Shown here one piece after another: positions 17,233-24,924 of a DNA stretch of 36,400 bases. The first letter of the stretch is position 1; each line of letters begins with the position of its first letter. The translations under genes and the position numbers were made by a program. The stretch comes from Blastopirellula marina. Lineage in GTDB: Bacteria > Planctomycetota > Phycisphaerae > Sedimentisphaerales > UBA12454. The stretch covers positions 1 through 36,400 of the forward strand of contig DYLR01000003.1 of assembly GCA_020721975.1 (NCBI GenBank), given 5' to 3'. The notes under the pieces are model-generated. The model saw only the letters and a program-made list of their open reading frames with translations. It was not told the DNA's origin and ran no database searches.

Positions 17233-17256
17233 CCCGCAGACTTGTCCTGCGGGTCA
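17233..17256. repeat. GC-rich hairpin module inside the opp operon
   Basis: CCCGCAG (17233-17239) and CTGCGGG (17247-17253), followed by TCA, form a 7-bp hairpin. It matches the modules at 316-338 and 3960-3982. It sits in the only sizeable gap of the transporter operon (17218-17296), has no T-run, and so is unlikely to be a full terminator. It could stabilise or partly stop the transcript before oppF. Confidence 0.55.
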
Positions 17257-17296
17257 ACAATGCGGTTATTCGACTAAAGTGTTCTGAAATTTGTGA

Positions 17297-18310
17297 ATGA
17301 TGAGTGATGACTTAAACAATCCGTTATTGAAAGTTGAAGACCTTAAAACGTATTTTCCAATACGCAGGGGCGTTCTGCGCCGTACTGTCGGCCATATCCG
17401 TGCCGTTGACGGCGTGAGTTTCAAAATTGCGCCCGGCCGGACGCTTGGTCTTGTCGGCGAATCGGGCTGTGGCAAAACCACCGTCGCAAGAACCATAGCA
17501 GGTCTTATTCCTGCCATATCCGGCAGCGTTGAGTTTCAGGGTATCGACATATTAAAGGCAGGCAAAAAACAGCTTCGCGAAATACGCCGCCATATTGCGA
17601 TAGTTTTCCAGGACCCTTATGATTCGCTTAATCCGCGAATGACCGTAGGAGATATTATAGCAGAGCCGCTAATCGTGCATCGGCTTGCGCGAGGTCGGAA
17701 ATTAACGGACCGCGTTGCCGAGCTGCTCTCGAAGGTGGGCCTGTCGCAGTCTCATATAAACCGCTATCCGCATGAATTTTCCGGCGGCCAGCGGCAACGT
17801 ATCGGCGTTGCGCGTGCCCTTGCGCTTGATCCGAAGCTGGTAATCTGTGATGAGCCTGTAAGCGCACTGGATGTTTCCATTCAGTCTCAAATCATAAATT
17901 TGCTTGCCGATTTGCGGGACAGGCTGAATCTGACTTATCTGTTTATTGCCCATGATCTGGCAGTTGTGGAGTTTGTAAGCGATTTTGTGGCAGTGATGTA
18001 TTTAGGCAGGATTGTCGAGTACGCGACGGCTGAGCAGATTTATTCAAATCCTCTGCATCCATATACAAAAATACTGCTTTCGGCGATACCTAAAATTACC
18101 TCGCGTAGTGTTGGCAGGGGTCTGTTGCAGGGTGAAATACCAAGCCCTGCCAATCCACCTGGCGGCTGTCCGTTTCATCCTCGCTGCCCGTTGGCGGCAG
18201 AGGGGTGTAAATCTGTCCCGCCGAAACTTCGGGCTGATAATATCCAAAATGAGCATTTTGTTGCCTGTTTTCGTGCGGGTGAGCCTTTACCAAATGAAGT
18301 ATCGACATAA
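17297..18310 (+). CDS. oppF: oligopeptide ABC transporter ATPase (OppF type)
   Basis: This is the 337-residue second ATPase of the importer. It has the OppF-type opening [18 protein letters not shown], Walker A GESGCGKT (54-61), [13 protein letters not shown], signature [15 protein letters not shown], Walker [12 protein letters not shown] and H-loop [10 protein letters not shown]. The oligo_HPY tail holds [16 protein letters not shown]. It should form a heterodimer with OppD. The start is ATG 17297 (ATG 17300 also possible); no strong Shine-Dalgarno is seen. It follows oppD after an 80-base gap that carries a repeat hairpin. Confidence 0.92.
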   Translation: MMSDDLNNPLLKVEDLKTYFPIRRGVLRRTVGHIRAVDGVSFKIAPGRTLGLVGESGCGKTTVARTIAGLIPAISGSVEFQGIDILKAGKKQLREIRRHIAIVFQDPYDSLNPRMTVGDIIAEPLIVHRLARGRKLTDRVAELLSKVGLSQSHINRYPHEFSGGQRQRIGVARALALDPKLVICDEPVSALDVSIQSQIINLLADLRDRLNLTYLFIAHDLAVVEFVSDFVAVMYLGRIVEYATAEQIYSNPLHPYTKILLSAIPKITSRSVGRGLLQGEIPSPANPPGGCPFHPRCPLAAEGCKSVPPKLRADNIQNEHFVACFRAGEPLPNEVST

Positions 18311-18329
18311 CAGAGATTTATGATATAAT
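18302..18329 (+). promoter_or_regulatory. candidate promoter of the STAS gene
   Basis: TCGACA (18302-18307, 5 of 6) and TATAAT (18324-18329, 6 of 6) are separated by 16 bases, and overlap the end of oppF. The predicted start (about 18336) is almost at the ATG 18338, so the transcript would be nearly leaderless, which agrees with the absence of a Shine-Dalgarno there. Confidence 0.45.
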
Positions 18330-18337
18330 TGCTTCTT

Positions 18338-18730
18338 ATGAATAACCAGGACGACGAAAAACTGCTTGAAATAACCTCGCAGGACGGCGTAACGATAGTC
18401 GCCTTTCTCGGCAGGAGCATAAGTGCGGTCTCCAATCTGCCGCAGATTGCCGACAATATCAATGCGATGATGACAAACGGTAAAGTTCGGCAAATAATAT
18501 TTGATTTTCACCAGGTCGGATTTTTTTCATCTGAAACGCTCGGTTTGCTGCTGGACGTATGGAAACGGCTGCAGACGGCAGGCGGCAAAATGATTATCAG
18601 CGGTATAAACCCGCAGCTTCACAGGGTTTTCAGGATAACCAATCTTGATAAAATCTTCGCTTTTGCCCCTGATGTAAAAGCTGCGATGGAAAGCCTTAAA
18701 GCCCAAACCTCAAAATCTGATAAAATTTGA
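18338..18730 (+). CDS. STAS-domain protein, anti-sigma-factor-antagonist-like
   Basis: This 130-residue protein is a single STAS domain (ITSQDGVTIVAFLGRSI ... RQIIFDFHQVGFFSSETLGLLLDVWKRL). In SpoIIAA-type antagonists the phosphorylated Ser lies in a DSSGLG motif; here the aligned residues are S64-S65-E66-T67-L68-G69, so a Glu stands at the usual phospho-Ser position and phospho-switching may be lost. No partner anti-sigma kinase is encoded nearby. ATG 18338 is preferred to the in-frame TTG 18329, which overlaps the -10 box. It is separated from the next gene by 22 bases, so the two may be cotranscribed. Confidence 0.8.
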   Translation: MNNQDDEKLLEITSQDGVTIVAFLGRSISAVSNLPQIADNINAMMTNGKVRQIIFDFHQVGFFSSETLGLLLDVWKRLQTAGGKMIISGINPQLHRVFRITNLDKIFAFAPDVKAAMESLKAQTSKSDKI

Positions 18731-18752
18731 ACTCAATTATTGGAGGTATTCT

Positions 18753-19223
18753 ATGTACATTGCAAAGCAGTTTTCGATTTTTATGGTCAACAAACCTGGC
18801 GTTTTTGCTCAATTGCTTGGTGAATTTGCCGCGTCCAAAATTAATATTACCGCTATTGTGGTAATGGATTCCGTTGAGCATGGCGTCATGCGCGTTGTAG
18901 CTCAGGACTCGAATAATCTGCGTAAGACTCTTGAAAGTCTGAATATTCAGTACAGTGAGACGGATGTACTGTGCATAACCATACCCAACAAGTCCGGTGC
19001 GTTTGCCGCGATAACTGAAAAGCTCGCCAAAGCCCATATAAATATAGCTTATGCATACTGTACAGCTGGCGCTCCGGGCGGCAAGACTATCTCGGTAATC
19101 AAGGTCGCCGATGTCAAAAAAGCAATGCACGTGTTGCACGGTACCGGTACCGATGCTCAAAAGCAAAAGCAATCCAAAACTGCCGACCGCCGTCCGTTGT
19201 CGGCTCCTCGCAGTCATAAATAA
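18753..19223 (+). CDS. double ACT-domain protein
   Basis: This 156-residue protein contains two ACT modules, residues about 5-70 (FSIFMVNKPGVFAQLLGEFA) and 72-135 (LCITIPNKSGAFAAITEKLA), each starting with the ligand-side N/K-x-G-x-F/A pattern. A basic, Gln/Lys-rich tail follows. ACT domains bind amino acids or related ligands and regulate metabolism; stand-alone pairs like this are of unknown specific role. The start is well supported by GGAGG at 18740-18744. A strong terminator follows. Confidence 0.82.
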   Translation: MYIAKQFSIFMVNKPGVFAQLLGEFAASKINITAIVVMDSVEHGVMRVVAQDSNNLRKTLESLNIQYSETDVLCITIPNKSGAFAAITEKLAKAHINIAYAYCTAGAPGGKTISVIKVADVKKAMHVLHGTGTDAQKQKQSKTADRRPLSAPRSHK

Positions 19224-19249
19224 TCGATGAAATAAATAGGCTTTTTGTA

Positions 19250-19292
19250 AAAAAAAAGCAGAATAATGCAAAAAATGGTTTTGCTTTTTTTT
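19250..19292 (+). terminator. intrinsic terminator after the ACT gene
   Basis: Nested stems precede an eight-T run. AAAAAAAAGCA (19250-19260) pairs with TGCTTTTTTTT (19282-19292), and the inner GCAAAA (19268-19273) can pair with TTTTGC (19279-19284). The A-rich left side makes it potentially bidirectional. It separates the STAS/ACT genes from the hydrogenase operon. Confidence 0.7.
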
Positions 19293-19314
19293 CGCTTTTG
19301 GCGTATCATATCCT

Positions 19315-19340
19315 AAAATCGTGATTTTAATCACGATTTT
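19315..19340. promoter_or_regulatory. perfect 12-bp dyad upstream of the hydrogenase operon
   Basis: AAAATCGTGATT (19315-19326) and AATCACGATTTT (19329-19340) are exact inverted copies with a TT spacer. The site is 120 bases before the first gene of the hydrogenase cluster and has no T-run after it. It could be a binding site for a dimeric regulator or a secondary terminator hairpin. It does not match the Rex consensus (TTGTTAA...TTAACAA). Confidence 0.45.
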
Positions 19341-19459
19341 GGAATTTAATGGCAGCAGGTCATATCTGTTTGTCGGAGTTGGCAGACAACCTTCCGAAAT
19401 CGATTACCTGGTACTGTACATTTATTGAGAATAAAATCTAATCTTGAAGGAGCAGCCGT

Positions 19460-19843
19460 ATGGCCAAAATTTTGATTGTGGATGACGACCCTGATATGGT
19501 AGAGGCCTGCAAATCGATTCTTGAGATGAAAGGACACGATGTTGCCTTTGCGTACAATCGTGTTGACGGTATGAAGGCCGTACAGTCGTTTTCGCCGCAG
19601 TTGATGATGCTCGATGTTATGATGGAGCAGCCGGACGACGGTCTGGCGATGGCTCAGGAGCTTAAACGCAAGGGACATAAATTCCCGATTCTTATGCTCA
19701 CAAGTCTGTCGAAGGTTACCGGCCTTGATTACGGCAAAGATGACGCTGTTGTGCCGGTTGAGGATTTTCTTGAAAAGCCGGTAAGGCCTGAGACGCTTAT
19801 TTCAAAAGTGAACGGCCTTCTTTCAAAAAAGGAGAAGAAATAA
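19460..19843 (+). CDS. stand-alone response regulator receiver protein
   Basis: This 127-residue single receiver domain has D8-D10 in ILIVDDDPD, phospho-acceptor D52 (MMLDVMME), T81 and K106 (LEKPVRP). There is no DNA-binding or enzyme output, so it would act by protein contact, like CheY or Spo0F. It is the first gene of the hydrogenase cluster and its stop is 1 base from the ATG of the NuoE-like gene, so it is very probably cotranscribed and linked to hydrogenase control. The histidine kinase at 23638 is the natural partner. ATG 19460 has AAGGAG at 19447-19452. Confidence 0.88.
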   Translation: MAKILIVDDDPDMVEACKSILEMKGHDVAFAYNRVDGMKAVQSFSPQLMMLDVMMEQPDDGLAMAQELKRKGHKFPILMLTSLSKVTGLDYGKDDAVVPVEDFLEKPVRPETLISKVNGLLSKKEKK

Positions 19844-19844
19844 A

Positions 19845-20366
19845 ATGTTAATTACCGAACGCGATCAGTTGAGGTCTGAAATTTCCCAGTTCGTAAAGAA
19901 ACACGGCGGTGATCGCAGCGCTCTTATTCCGGCGCTGCAGTATATTCAGCAGAAATACACGTATATCAGTGAATTTGCGATGCAGGCTGTTGCCGACGAG
20001 CTGGACATACACCCTGTGGAGGTTTATGGCGTTGTATCGTTTTACAGTTTTTTGGATTGCAGACCGAAGGGGCGATTTGTCATTCGTCTGTGCCGCACAA
20101 TAAGCTGTGAAATGCAGGGTAAGGACAGGGTTGCAAGACAACTTGAAAATGATTTGGGCATAAAATTCGGTCAGACCACGCCGGACGGGGCATTTACGCT
20201 TGAATATGCCAACTGTCTGGGCATGTGCGACCAGGGGCCTGCAATGCTGGTGAACGACCAGATTTTTTCAAAAGTTACACCTGAAAAAGTTCACGATATT
20301 TTGCAGGGCTGCCGCCAGGTGTTTGGCGCACACGCCATGCAGAGAAAGGAAGAGCATATAATATGA
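19845..20366 (+). CDS. hydC: NAD-linked [FeFe]-hydrogenase subunit, NuoE/HydC-like
   Basis: This 173-residue thioredoxin-like ferredoxin has the [2Fe-2S] ligand pattern C83-x4-C88 and C124-x3-C128 (LCRTISC, NCLGMC), as in complex I NuoE and hydrogenase HydC/gamma subunits. The family motif VYGVVSFYSFL is at 60-70. It passes electrons next to the FMN site of the NuoF-like subunit. GGAGAAG precedes the ATG. Its stop overlaps the next ATG by 4 bases, so subunit synthesis is coupled. Gene names HydC/HydB/HydA follow the Thermotoga nomenclature. Confidence 0.9.
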   Translation: MLITERDQLRSEISQFVKKHGGDRSALIPALQYIQQKYTYISEFAMQAVADELDIHPVEVYGVVSFYSFLDCRPKGRFVIRLCRTISCEMQGKDRVARQLENDLGIKFGQTTPDGAFTLEYANCLGMCDQGPAMLVNDQIFSKVTPEKVHDILQGCRQVFGAHAMQRKEEHII

Positions 20367-21553
20367 AGACTCCCTCAGACAGAAATTCGATGACATTTGC
20401 ATCAATTACTCCCAACGAAGGGCTGAAAATAGCGGTGGAAAAAGGCAGAATGGGCGTGCTGGGCGAACTGAGCGAGTCCGGCCTTAAGGGCCGCGGCGGC
20501 GCCGGCTTCCCGACCAGCGTAAAGTGGAATCTTGCTGCTGCCGCACATGACACCAAAAAGTATGTGGTCTGCAACGCCGACGAGGGCGAACCGGGGACGT
20601 TCAAAGACAGATTTATACTTGCCGAGTTTGCCGATTTGATGTTTGAAGGTATGACGATAGGCGGATTCACCATCGGCGCAGCCGAGGGTATCGTGTATCT
20701 GCGGGGCGAATATACTTATCTGCGGGGACATCTCGAAACTGTTCTGGAGCAGCGGCGCAAGGCAAAACTGCTGGGTAAAAACATACTCGGTAAGAAAGGT
20801 TTTAATTTTGATATCCGCATACAAATGGGCGCAGGCGCTTACGTCTGCGGTGAAGAAACAGCGCTCATTGAGTCGCTGGAAGGCCAGCGCGGCGAGCCGA
20901 GAAACAGACCGCCTTTCCCTGTGGATACCGGCTTTATGGGGCATCCGACCATTGTCAATAATGTCGAGACCTTTGCCTGGGTTGCATCAATTATCGTTAA
21001 GGGCGGCAAATGGTTTAAGCACATCGGTACGGAAAAATCAACCGGCCTGAAGCTGTTCAGTATTTCCGGCGATGTTGAAAGGCCGGGCGTTTACGAGTTT
21101 CCGATGGGTATTACCGTTGACCAGCTTTTGCGTGAGGTCGGCGGTGAAGGAGCTAAAGCCGTGCAGATAGGCGGAGCCTCCGGCCATTGTGTCCATCAGA
21201 AGGATTTCAGCAGAAAGATAGCTTATGAAGATATTCCTACAGGCGGCTCGGTTATCGTGTTTGGCCGGCAGCGGGATATGCTGGCGGTCGCTAAAAATTT
21301 CCTCGAGTTTTTTGTGGAAGAAAGCTGCGGTCAGTGTACGCCGTGCCGTATAGGCAATGAAAAACTGCTCGAGGGCGTGGAACTGCTGGAGAAGGGTTGC
21401 TGCTCGATGAAGTATCTGCGTGAGTTGTGTTCCCTGGGGGAAACAATGCAGATTGCAAGCAAATGCGGTCTGGGACAAAGCAGCCCAAACGCTTTCCTGA
21501 GTATTGTAAAACACTTCCAGGACGAAATAATGGGAAGAACAGCGATTGAGTGA
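20363..21553 (+). CDS. hydB: NADH-binding flavoprotein subunit, NuoF/HydB-like (short form)
   Basis: This 396-residue NuoF-like subunit oxidises or reduces NAD(H) through FMN. Motifs are GRGGAGFP (43-50, nucleotide/FMN binding), CNADEGEPGTFKDR and ICGEET-like VCGEETALI. The [4Fe-4S] site has C322, C325, C328 (ESCGQCTPC) and C368 (SKCGLGQ). It is shorter than the HydB of characterised bifurcating enzymes. It starts close to the FMN domain with no N-terminal [2Fe-2S] domain and ends 28 residues after C368 with no C-terminal 2[4Fe-4S] ferredoxin domain. It is therefore a minimal NuoF, suggestive of plain NADH-linked rather than bifurcating chemistry. Confidence 0.9.
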   Translation: MKTPSDRNSMTFASITPNEGLKIAVEKGRMGVLGELSESGLKGRGGAGFPTSVKWNLAAAAHDTKKYVVCNADEGEPGTFKDRFILAEFADLMFEGMTIGGFTIGAAEGIVYLRGEYTYLRGHLETVLEQRRKAKLLGKNILGKKGFNFDIRIQMGAGAYVCGEETALIESLEGQRGEPRNRPPFPVDTGFMGHPTIVNNVETFAWVASIIVKGGKWFKHIGTEKSTGLKLFSISGDVERPGVYEFPMGITVDQLLREVGGEGAKAVQIGGASGHCVHQKDFSRKIAYEDIPTGGSVIVFGRQRDMLAVAKNFLEFFVEESCGQCTPCRIGNEKLLEGVELLEKGCCSMKYLRELCSLGETMQIASKCGLGQSSPNAFLSIVKHFQDEIMGRTAIE

Positions 21554-21556
21554 AAA

Positions 21557-21620
21557 TTTTGGATTTTAGATTTTGGATTTTGGATTAAGAAGATTACAGA
21601 TTTAAGATTGCAAATTTAAG
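21557..21620. repeat. family B words between hydB and hydA
   Basis: Tandem words of the GATTTTAGATTTTGG and ATTTAAGATTGCAAATTTAAG type fill the 91-base gap inside the hydrogenase operon. They end just before the AGGAG (21635-21639) of hydA. No terminator-like hairpin with a T-run is seen. Confidence 0.5.
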
Positions 21621-21644
21621 ACACAATTTATCATAGGAGCAGCT

Positions 21645-23564
21645 ATGTCAGAAGAAATAAAAACAGACAGAGCGCCGGTAAGTCAGCGGGCGCATAAGGT
21701 AAGTGCGGGAATCAACGGCGACGCCCTCGGTGCAAAGGTAACCGTTCAAATAGACGGCAATGAAATTAAAGTGCCGCTGGGAACTACGATTCTTGAAGCG
21801 GCCAACGAGCTGGGCATTCGTATTCCCACGCTGTGCAATCATGCGGACTTGTGTGTTGCCGGCGTATGCAGAATATGCGTTGTCGAAATTGAAGGTTCAA
21901 GGACGCTTCAGGCAAGCTGTGCGTATCCCATAACCCAGCCCATCAAGGTTAAAACACACAGCCAGAAGGTACGCCAGGCTCGCAGGCATATACTCGATTT
22001 GCTTTTGAGCAAACATTACGGCGAATGTTATGCGTGTTTCCGCAATAACAACTGCGAACTTCAGGCACTGGCAAAGGAATACGGCGTTGACTTTTTCCGG
22101 TTCGGCCATCCGTCCAAGCCGTTTTATGAAGTTGACCGCAGCAGCTATTCGGTCATACGCGATATGAATAAATGCATACTTTGCAGACGCTGTGTGCGGA
22201 CGTGTATCGATTTGCAGGAAGTCGGAGTTCTCGACGTTGAAAACCGCGGCTATCAAAGCAAGGTCGTTACCTATATGGACAAGCTGCTCGGCAGTGTTGT
22301 GTGCATCAATTGTGGACAGTGCATCAATCGCTGCCCGACCGGAGCTCTGCGGGCAAACGACCCGACCGATGAAGTATGGGCGGCTATCGACGACCCCAAA
22401 AAGCACGTCGTGATTCAAACCGCCCCAAGTCCGAGAGCTGCTATCGGCGAATGCTTCGGGCTTGAGCCGGGCAAGGCTCTTACGTTTGAACTGAATACCG
22501 CGCTGCGACAGTGCGGATTCGATAAGGTTTTCGATACGAACTTTTCGGCGGATTTGACTATTATTGAAGAAGGCACGGAACTGCTTTTGCGACTGTTCAA
22601 AAACCTGGTCAAAGGCGACCACAGCCAGCCTCTGCCGCAATTTACAAGCTGTTCGCCCGGGTGGGTGAAGTATATCGAACACTTCTATCCTGAACTTCTG
22701 CCGCACATGTCCTCGGCCAAAAGTCCTCAGCAGATGTTTGGCGCGGTTATTAAAACTTATTACGCTAAAAAGCAGGGGATAGACCCGAAAGATATTGTAA
22801 CAGTTGCGCTGATGCCTTGCTCGGCGAAAAAATTTGAATGCAACAGGCCTGAAATGTGCGACAGCGGGTACAAGGATATCGATTACGGCCTGACAACACG
22901 CGAAATGGCACAAATGATAAGCGAAGCCGGCATTGACCTGCCAAATCTGCCTAAGAGCGATTTTGACGACCCGTTCGGTACCGCGACCGGCTCAGGCATT
23001 ATTTTCGGCGCAACCGGCGGCGTAATGGAAGCTGCGATTCGCAGCGTTATCGAGCTTGTGTGCGGAATTCGCATTGAAAAATTGTTTGAACACGCCCGTG
23101 TTATGCCTGTGCGGGGTTTCGAGGGTGTGCGATACGCGGAGCTTGCCTTGCCGCAGATAGGGCCTGTGCCTGATTTGCTCAAGGGTCTGGTAAAGGACTG
23201 GGAATGGATTAAAGGCGCAACGCTGAAGGTCGGAGTATGCCACGGCACGGCCAACGCCAAGAAAGTGCTTGACGATATTAAGGCCGGCGGACAGTTCAGC
23301 CAGTGCCATTTTATAGAATTTATGGCCTGTCCCGGCGGCTGCCTGGGCGGCGGCGGTCAGCCGATACCGACAAGCCCGGAAATTCGTGCAGCCAGAGCCC
23401 GCGCGATTTATTCAGAAGACGAATCATACCAGATTCGCAAATCGCACGAAAACCCGGCTGTTGTGGAACTTTATCAGAAATTCCTCACCGACGGGCCTTG
23501 CGGACATATAAGCCATAAACTGCTGCATACGCATTATCTCTCCAGAGGCAAATATATTGCGTAA
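21645..23564 (+). CDS. hydA: [FeFe]-hydrogenase catalytic subunit
   Basis: This 639-residue protein reduces protons or oxidises H2 at the H-cluster. A [2Fe-2S] plant-type domain has C64, C75, C78 and C92. A His-ligated [4Fe-4S] site has H124, C128, C131 and C137. A 2[4Fe-4S] ferredoxin domain has C177-C180-C183-C187 and C220-C223-C226-C230. The H-domain has L1 TSCSPGW (334-340), L2 MPCSAKKFE (390-398) and L3 FMACPGGCLGGGGQP with C562 and C566. Classic L1 is TSCCPxW; the second Cys, an H-cluster [4Fe-4S] ligand in CpI and CrHydA1, is Ser337 here. No C-terminal [2Fe-2S] domain is present. AGGAG precedes the ATG by 5 bases. Confidence 0.95.
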   Translation: MSEEIKTDRAPVSQRAHKVSAGINGDALGAKVTVQIDGNEIKVPLGTTILEAANELGIRIPTLCNHADLCVAGVCRICVVEIEGSRTLQASCAYPITQPIKVKTHSQKVRQARRHILDLLLSKHYGECYACFRNNNCELQALAKEYGVDFFRFGHPSKPFYEVDRSSYSVIRDMNKCILCRRCVRTCIDLQEVGVLDVENRGYQSKVVTYMDKLLGSVVCINCGQCINRCPTGALRANDPTDEVWAAIDDPKKHVVIQTAPSPRAAIGECFGLEPGKALTFELNTALRQCGFDKVFDTNFSADLTIIEEGTELLLRLFKNLVKGDHSQPLPQFTSCSPGWVKYIEHFYPELLPHMSSAKSPQQMFGAVIKTYYAKKQGIDPKDIVTVALMPCSAKKFECNRPEMCDSGYKDIDYGLTTREMAQMISEAGIDLPNLPKSDFDDPFGTATGSGIIFGATGGVMEAAIRSVIELVCGIRIEKLFEHARVMPVRGFEGVRYAELALPQIGPVPDLLKGLVKDWEWIKGATLKVGVCHGTANAKKVLDDIKAGGQFSQCHFIEFMACPGGCLGGGGQPIPTSPEIRAARARAIYSEDESYQIRKSHENPAVVELYQKFLTDGPCGHISHKLLHTHYLSRGKYIA

Positions 23565-23600
23565 AGCGTTGAGCGTGAATAGTGAAGCGTCTTGCGAGAT

Positions 23601-23624
23601 ACGAGATACGCTTCACGAAATACG
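23601..23624. repeat. 24-base direct repeat, copy 1
   Basis: A 24-base block (GAGATACGCTTCACGAAATA core) is identical at 33661-33684. Here it sits 13 bases before the ATG of the histidine kinase, with further ACGAGATACG and GTGAAGCG words around it. Confidence 0.6.
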
Positions 23625-23637
23625 AGATACGTAAATT

Positions 23638-24924
23638 ATGTCGGACAATCTGCAATATATCGAGATTTCTTCGGTTGCAGGCAAATATGGTTTGTCCGAA
23701 AATGAGAAAGTAGTTCTCGAACGAATAAATCAGAAGATTGCCGCCGGTCGCAGTCTTGACGAACTGATGACATTCCTTTTCGACAGTACTCGCGGCATCT
23801 GTCCGTGTGACCGGATAGGACTGGCATTTATTGAGGACGACGGGCGGCGGGTCGTAAGCAGATGGGACAGGGCCGACTATGCGCCGATGATTTTACAGCC
23901 CGGCTATACCGAAGACCTTGCAGGCAGCAGTCTGGAAAAACTTCTCAAAGGCGGTCAGGTCCGCATTATTCACGACATCCAGCGTTATCTGGCAGAACAT
24001 CCCGGCAGCAAAAGCACAAAGCTGATTGTGCGCGAGGGCGTCCGTTCAAGTATGACCTGTCCGCTGACTGTTGATGACAGGCCGATTGGTTTTTTGTTTC
24101 GCAGCTCAAGAAAACCTCACAGCTATACCGAGCATCAGGTCGAAATTCATGCAACGGTAGCCGAACGGCTCAGCCAGGCGGTTGAAAAGGCCTGGCTGAT
24201 TGAACAGCTTGGTCAGGCAAATAAGTCTTATCTTGATATGCTCGGTTTTGTAAGCCATGAACTGAAAAATCCGCTTTCGTCGATAATCATGGATGCTTCG
24301 TTGTTCAGCGGCGGATTTTTGGGAGCGGTAGAGCCTAAGCAGCTTGAAAAAGTAAAAAAAATATCCGCCAAGGCGGAGTATCTTCTTAATCTTGTGCGGG
24401 AATACCTTGACCTTGCAAGAATTGAAGACGGAATGATGAGGCTCAACACCCGTGAAAATGTCAATCTTGTTGGCGATGTGCTTGAACCGGCAATTGACAT
24501 TGTTCATTCTCAATTTGAGCTGCAACAGCAAAAATTTGAGAAATTTTACGCAGAAAATTTATCCCCTGTGCAGTGCGATGCGGAATTGCTGAAAATTGTC
24601 GCCGTGAATTTGCTGGCGAATGCCTCGAAATACGGCAATCGGGGCGGAATTGTAAGACTATCCGCAGAACAAATTGACGGAAAATCCCGTATAACGGTTT
24701 ATAATGAAGGCCCCGGTTTTACACCGGAGGATCGTGGAAAACTTTTCAAAAAATTCAGCAGGTTAAACGCCCCGCAGCATCTGCAAAAAAAAGGCACAGG
24801 CGTAGGATTATATACCTGCTGGAAGATAATTCAGCTTCACGGCGGAAAAATAGACGCCCGGTCCGAACACGGCAGATGGGCGGAATTTTGGTTTGAGATA
24901 AAAAATAAAAGCCTATCCGAATAA
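23638..24924 (+). CDS. soluble GAF-domain sensor histidine kinase
   Basis: This 428-residue kinase has no membrane segment. Residues about 30-185 form a GAF-type sensor (LDELMTFLFDSTRGICPCDRIG ... CPLTVDDRPIGFLF). C55 and C57 near its start could be redox- or metal-sensitive, though this is only a suggestion. HisKA phospho-acceptor is H207 (GFVSHELKNPLSS). The HATPase has LLANASKYG, a G1 NEGPGF and G2 GTGVGLY. It lies between hydA and hydG, so it most likely senses a cytosolic signal related to hydrogen metabolism and signals to the lone receiver at 19460. No clear Shine-Dalgarno is present before ATG 23638; a repeat occupies that place. Confidence 0.88.
   Translation: MSDNLQYIEISSVAGKYGLSENEKVVLERINQKIAAGRSLDELMTFLFDSTRGICPCDRIGLAFIEDDGRRVVSRWDRADYAPMILQPGYTEDLAGSSLEKLLKGGQVRIIHDIQRYLAEHPGSKSTKLIVREGVRSSMTCPLTVDDRPIGFLFRSSRKPHSYTEHQVEIHATVAERLSQAVEKAWLIEQLGQANKSYLDMLGFVSHELKNPLSSIIMDASLFSGGFLGAVEPKQLEKVKKISAKAEYLLNLVREYLDLARIEDGMMRLNTRENVNLVGDVLEPAIDIVHSQFELQQQKFEKFYAENLSPVQCDAELLKIVAVNLLANASKYGNRGGIVRLSAEQIDGKSRITVYNEGPGFTPEDRGKLFKKFSRLNAPQHLQKKGTGVGLYTCWKIIQLHGGKIDARSEHGRWAEFWFEIKNKSLSE

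Noticed and set aside
19366-19390. TTTGTC...GACAAC as a Rex operator upstream of the hydrogenase operon
   Set aside because: The TTGTC/GACAA half-sites are separated by 10 bases with a GC-rich centre and do not fit the TTGTTAA-N4-TTAACAA consensus closely enough.
21897-22913. 338-codon open frame on the minus strand
   Set aside because: It lies entirely opposite hydA, whose motifs are complete. No recognisable domain is seen; it is a shadow frame.
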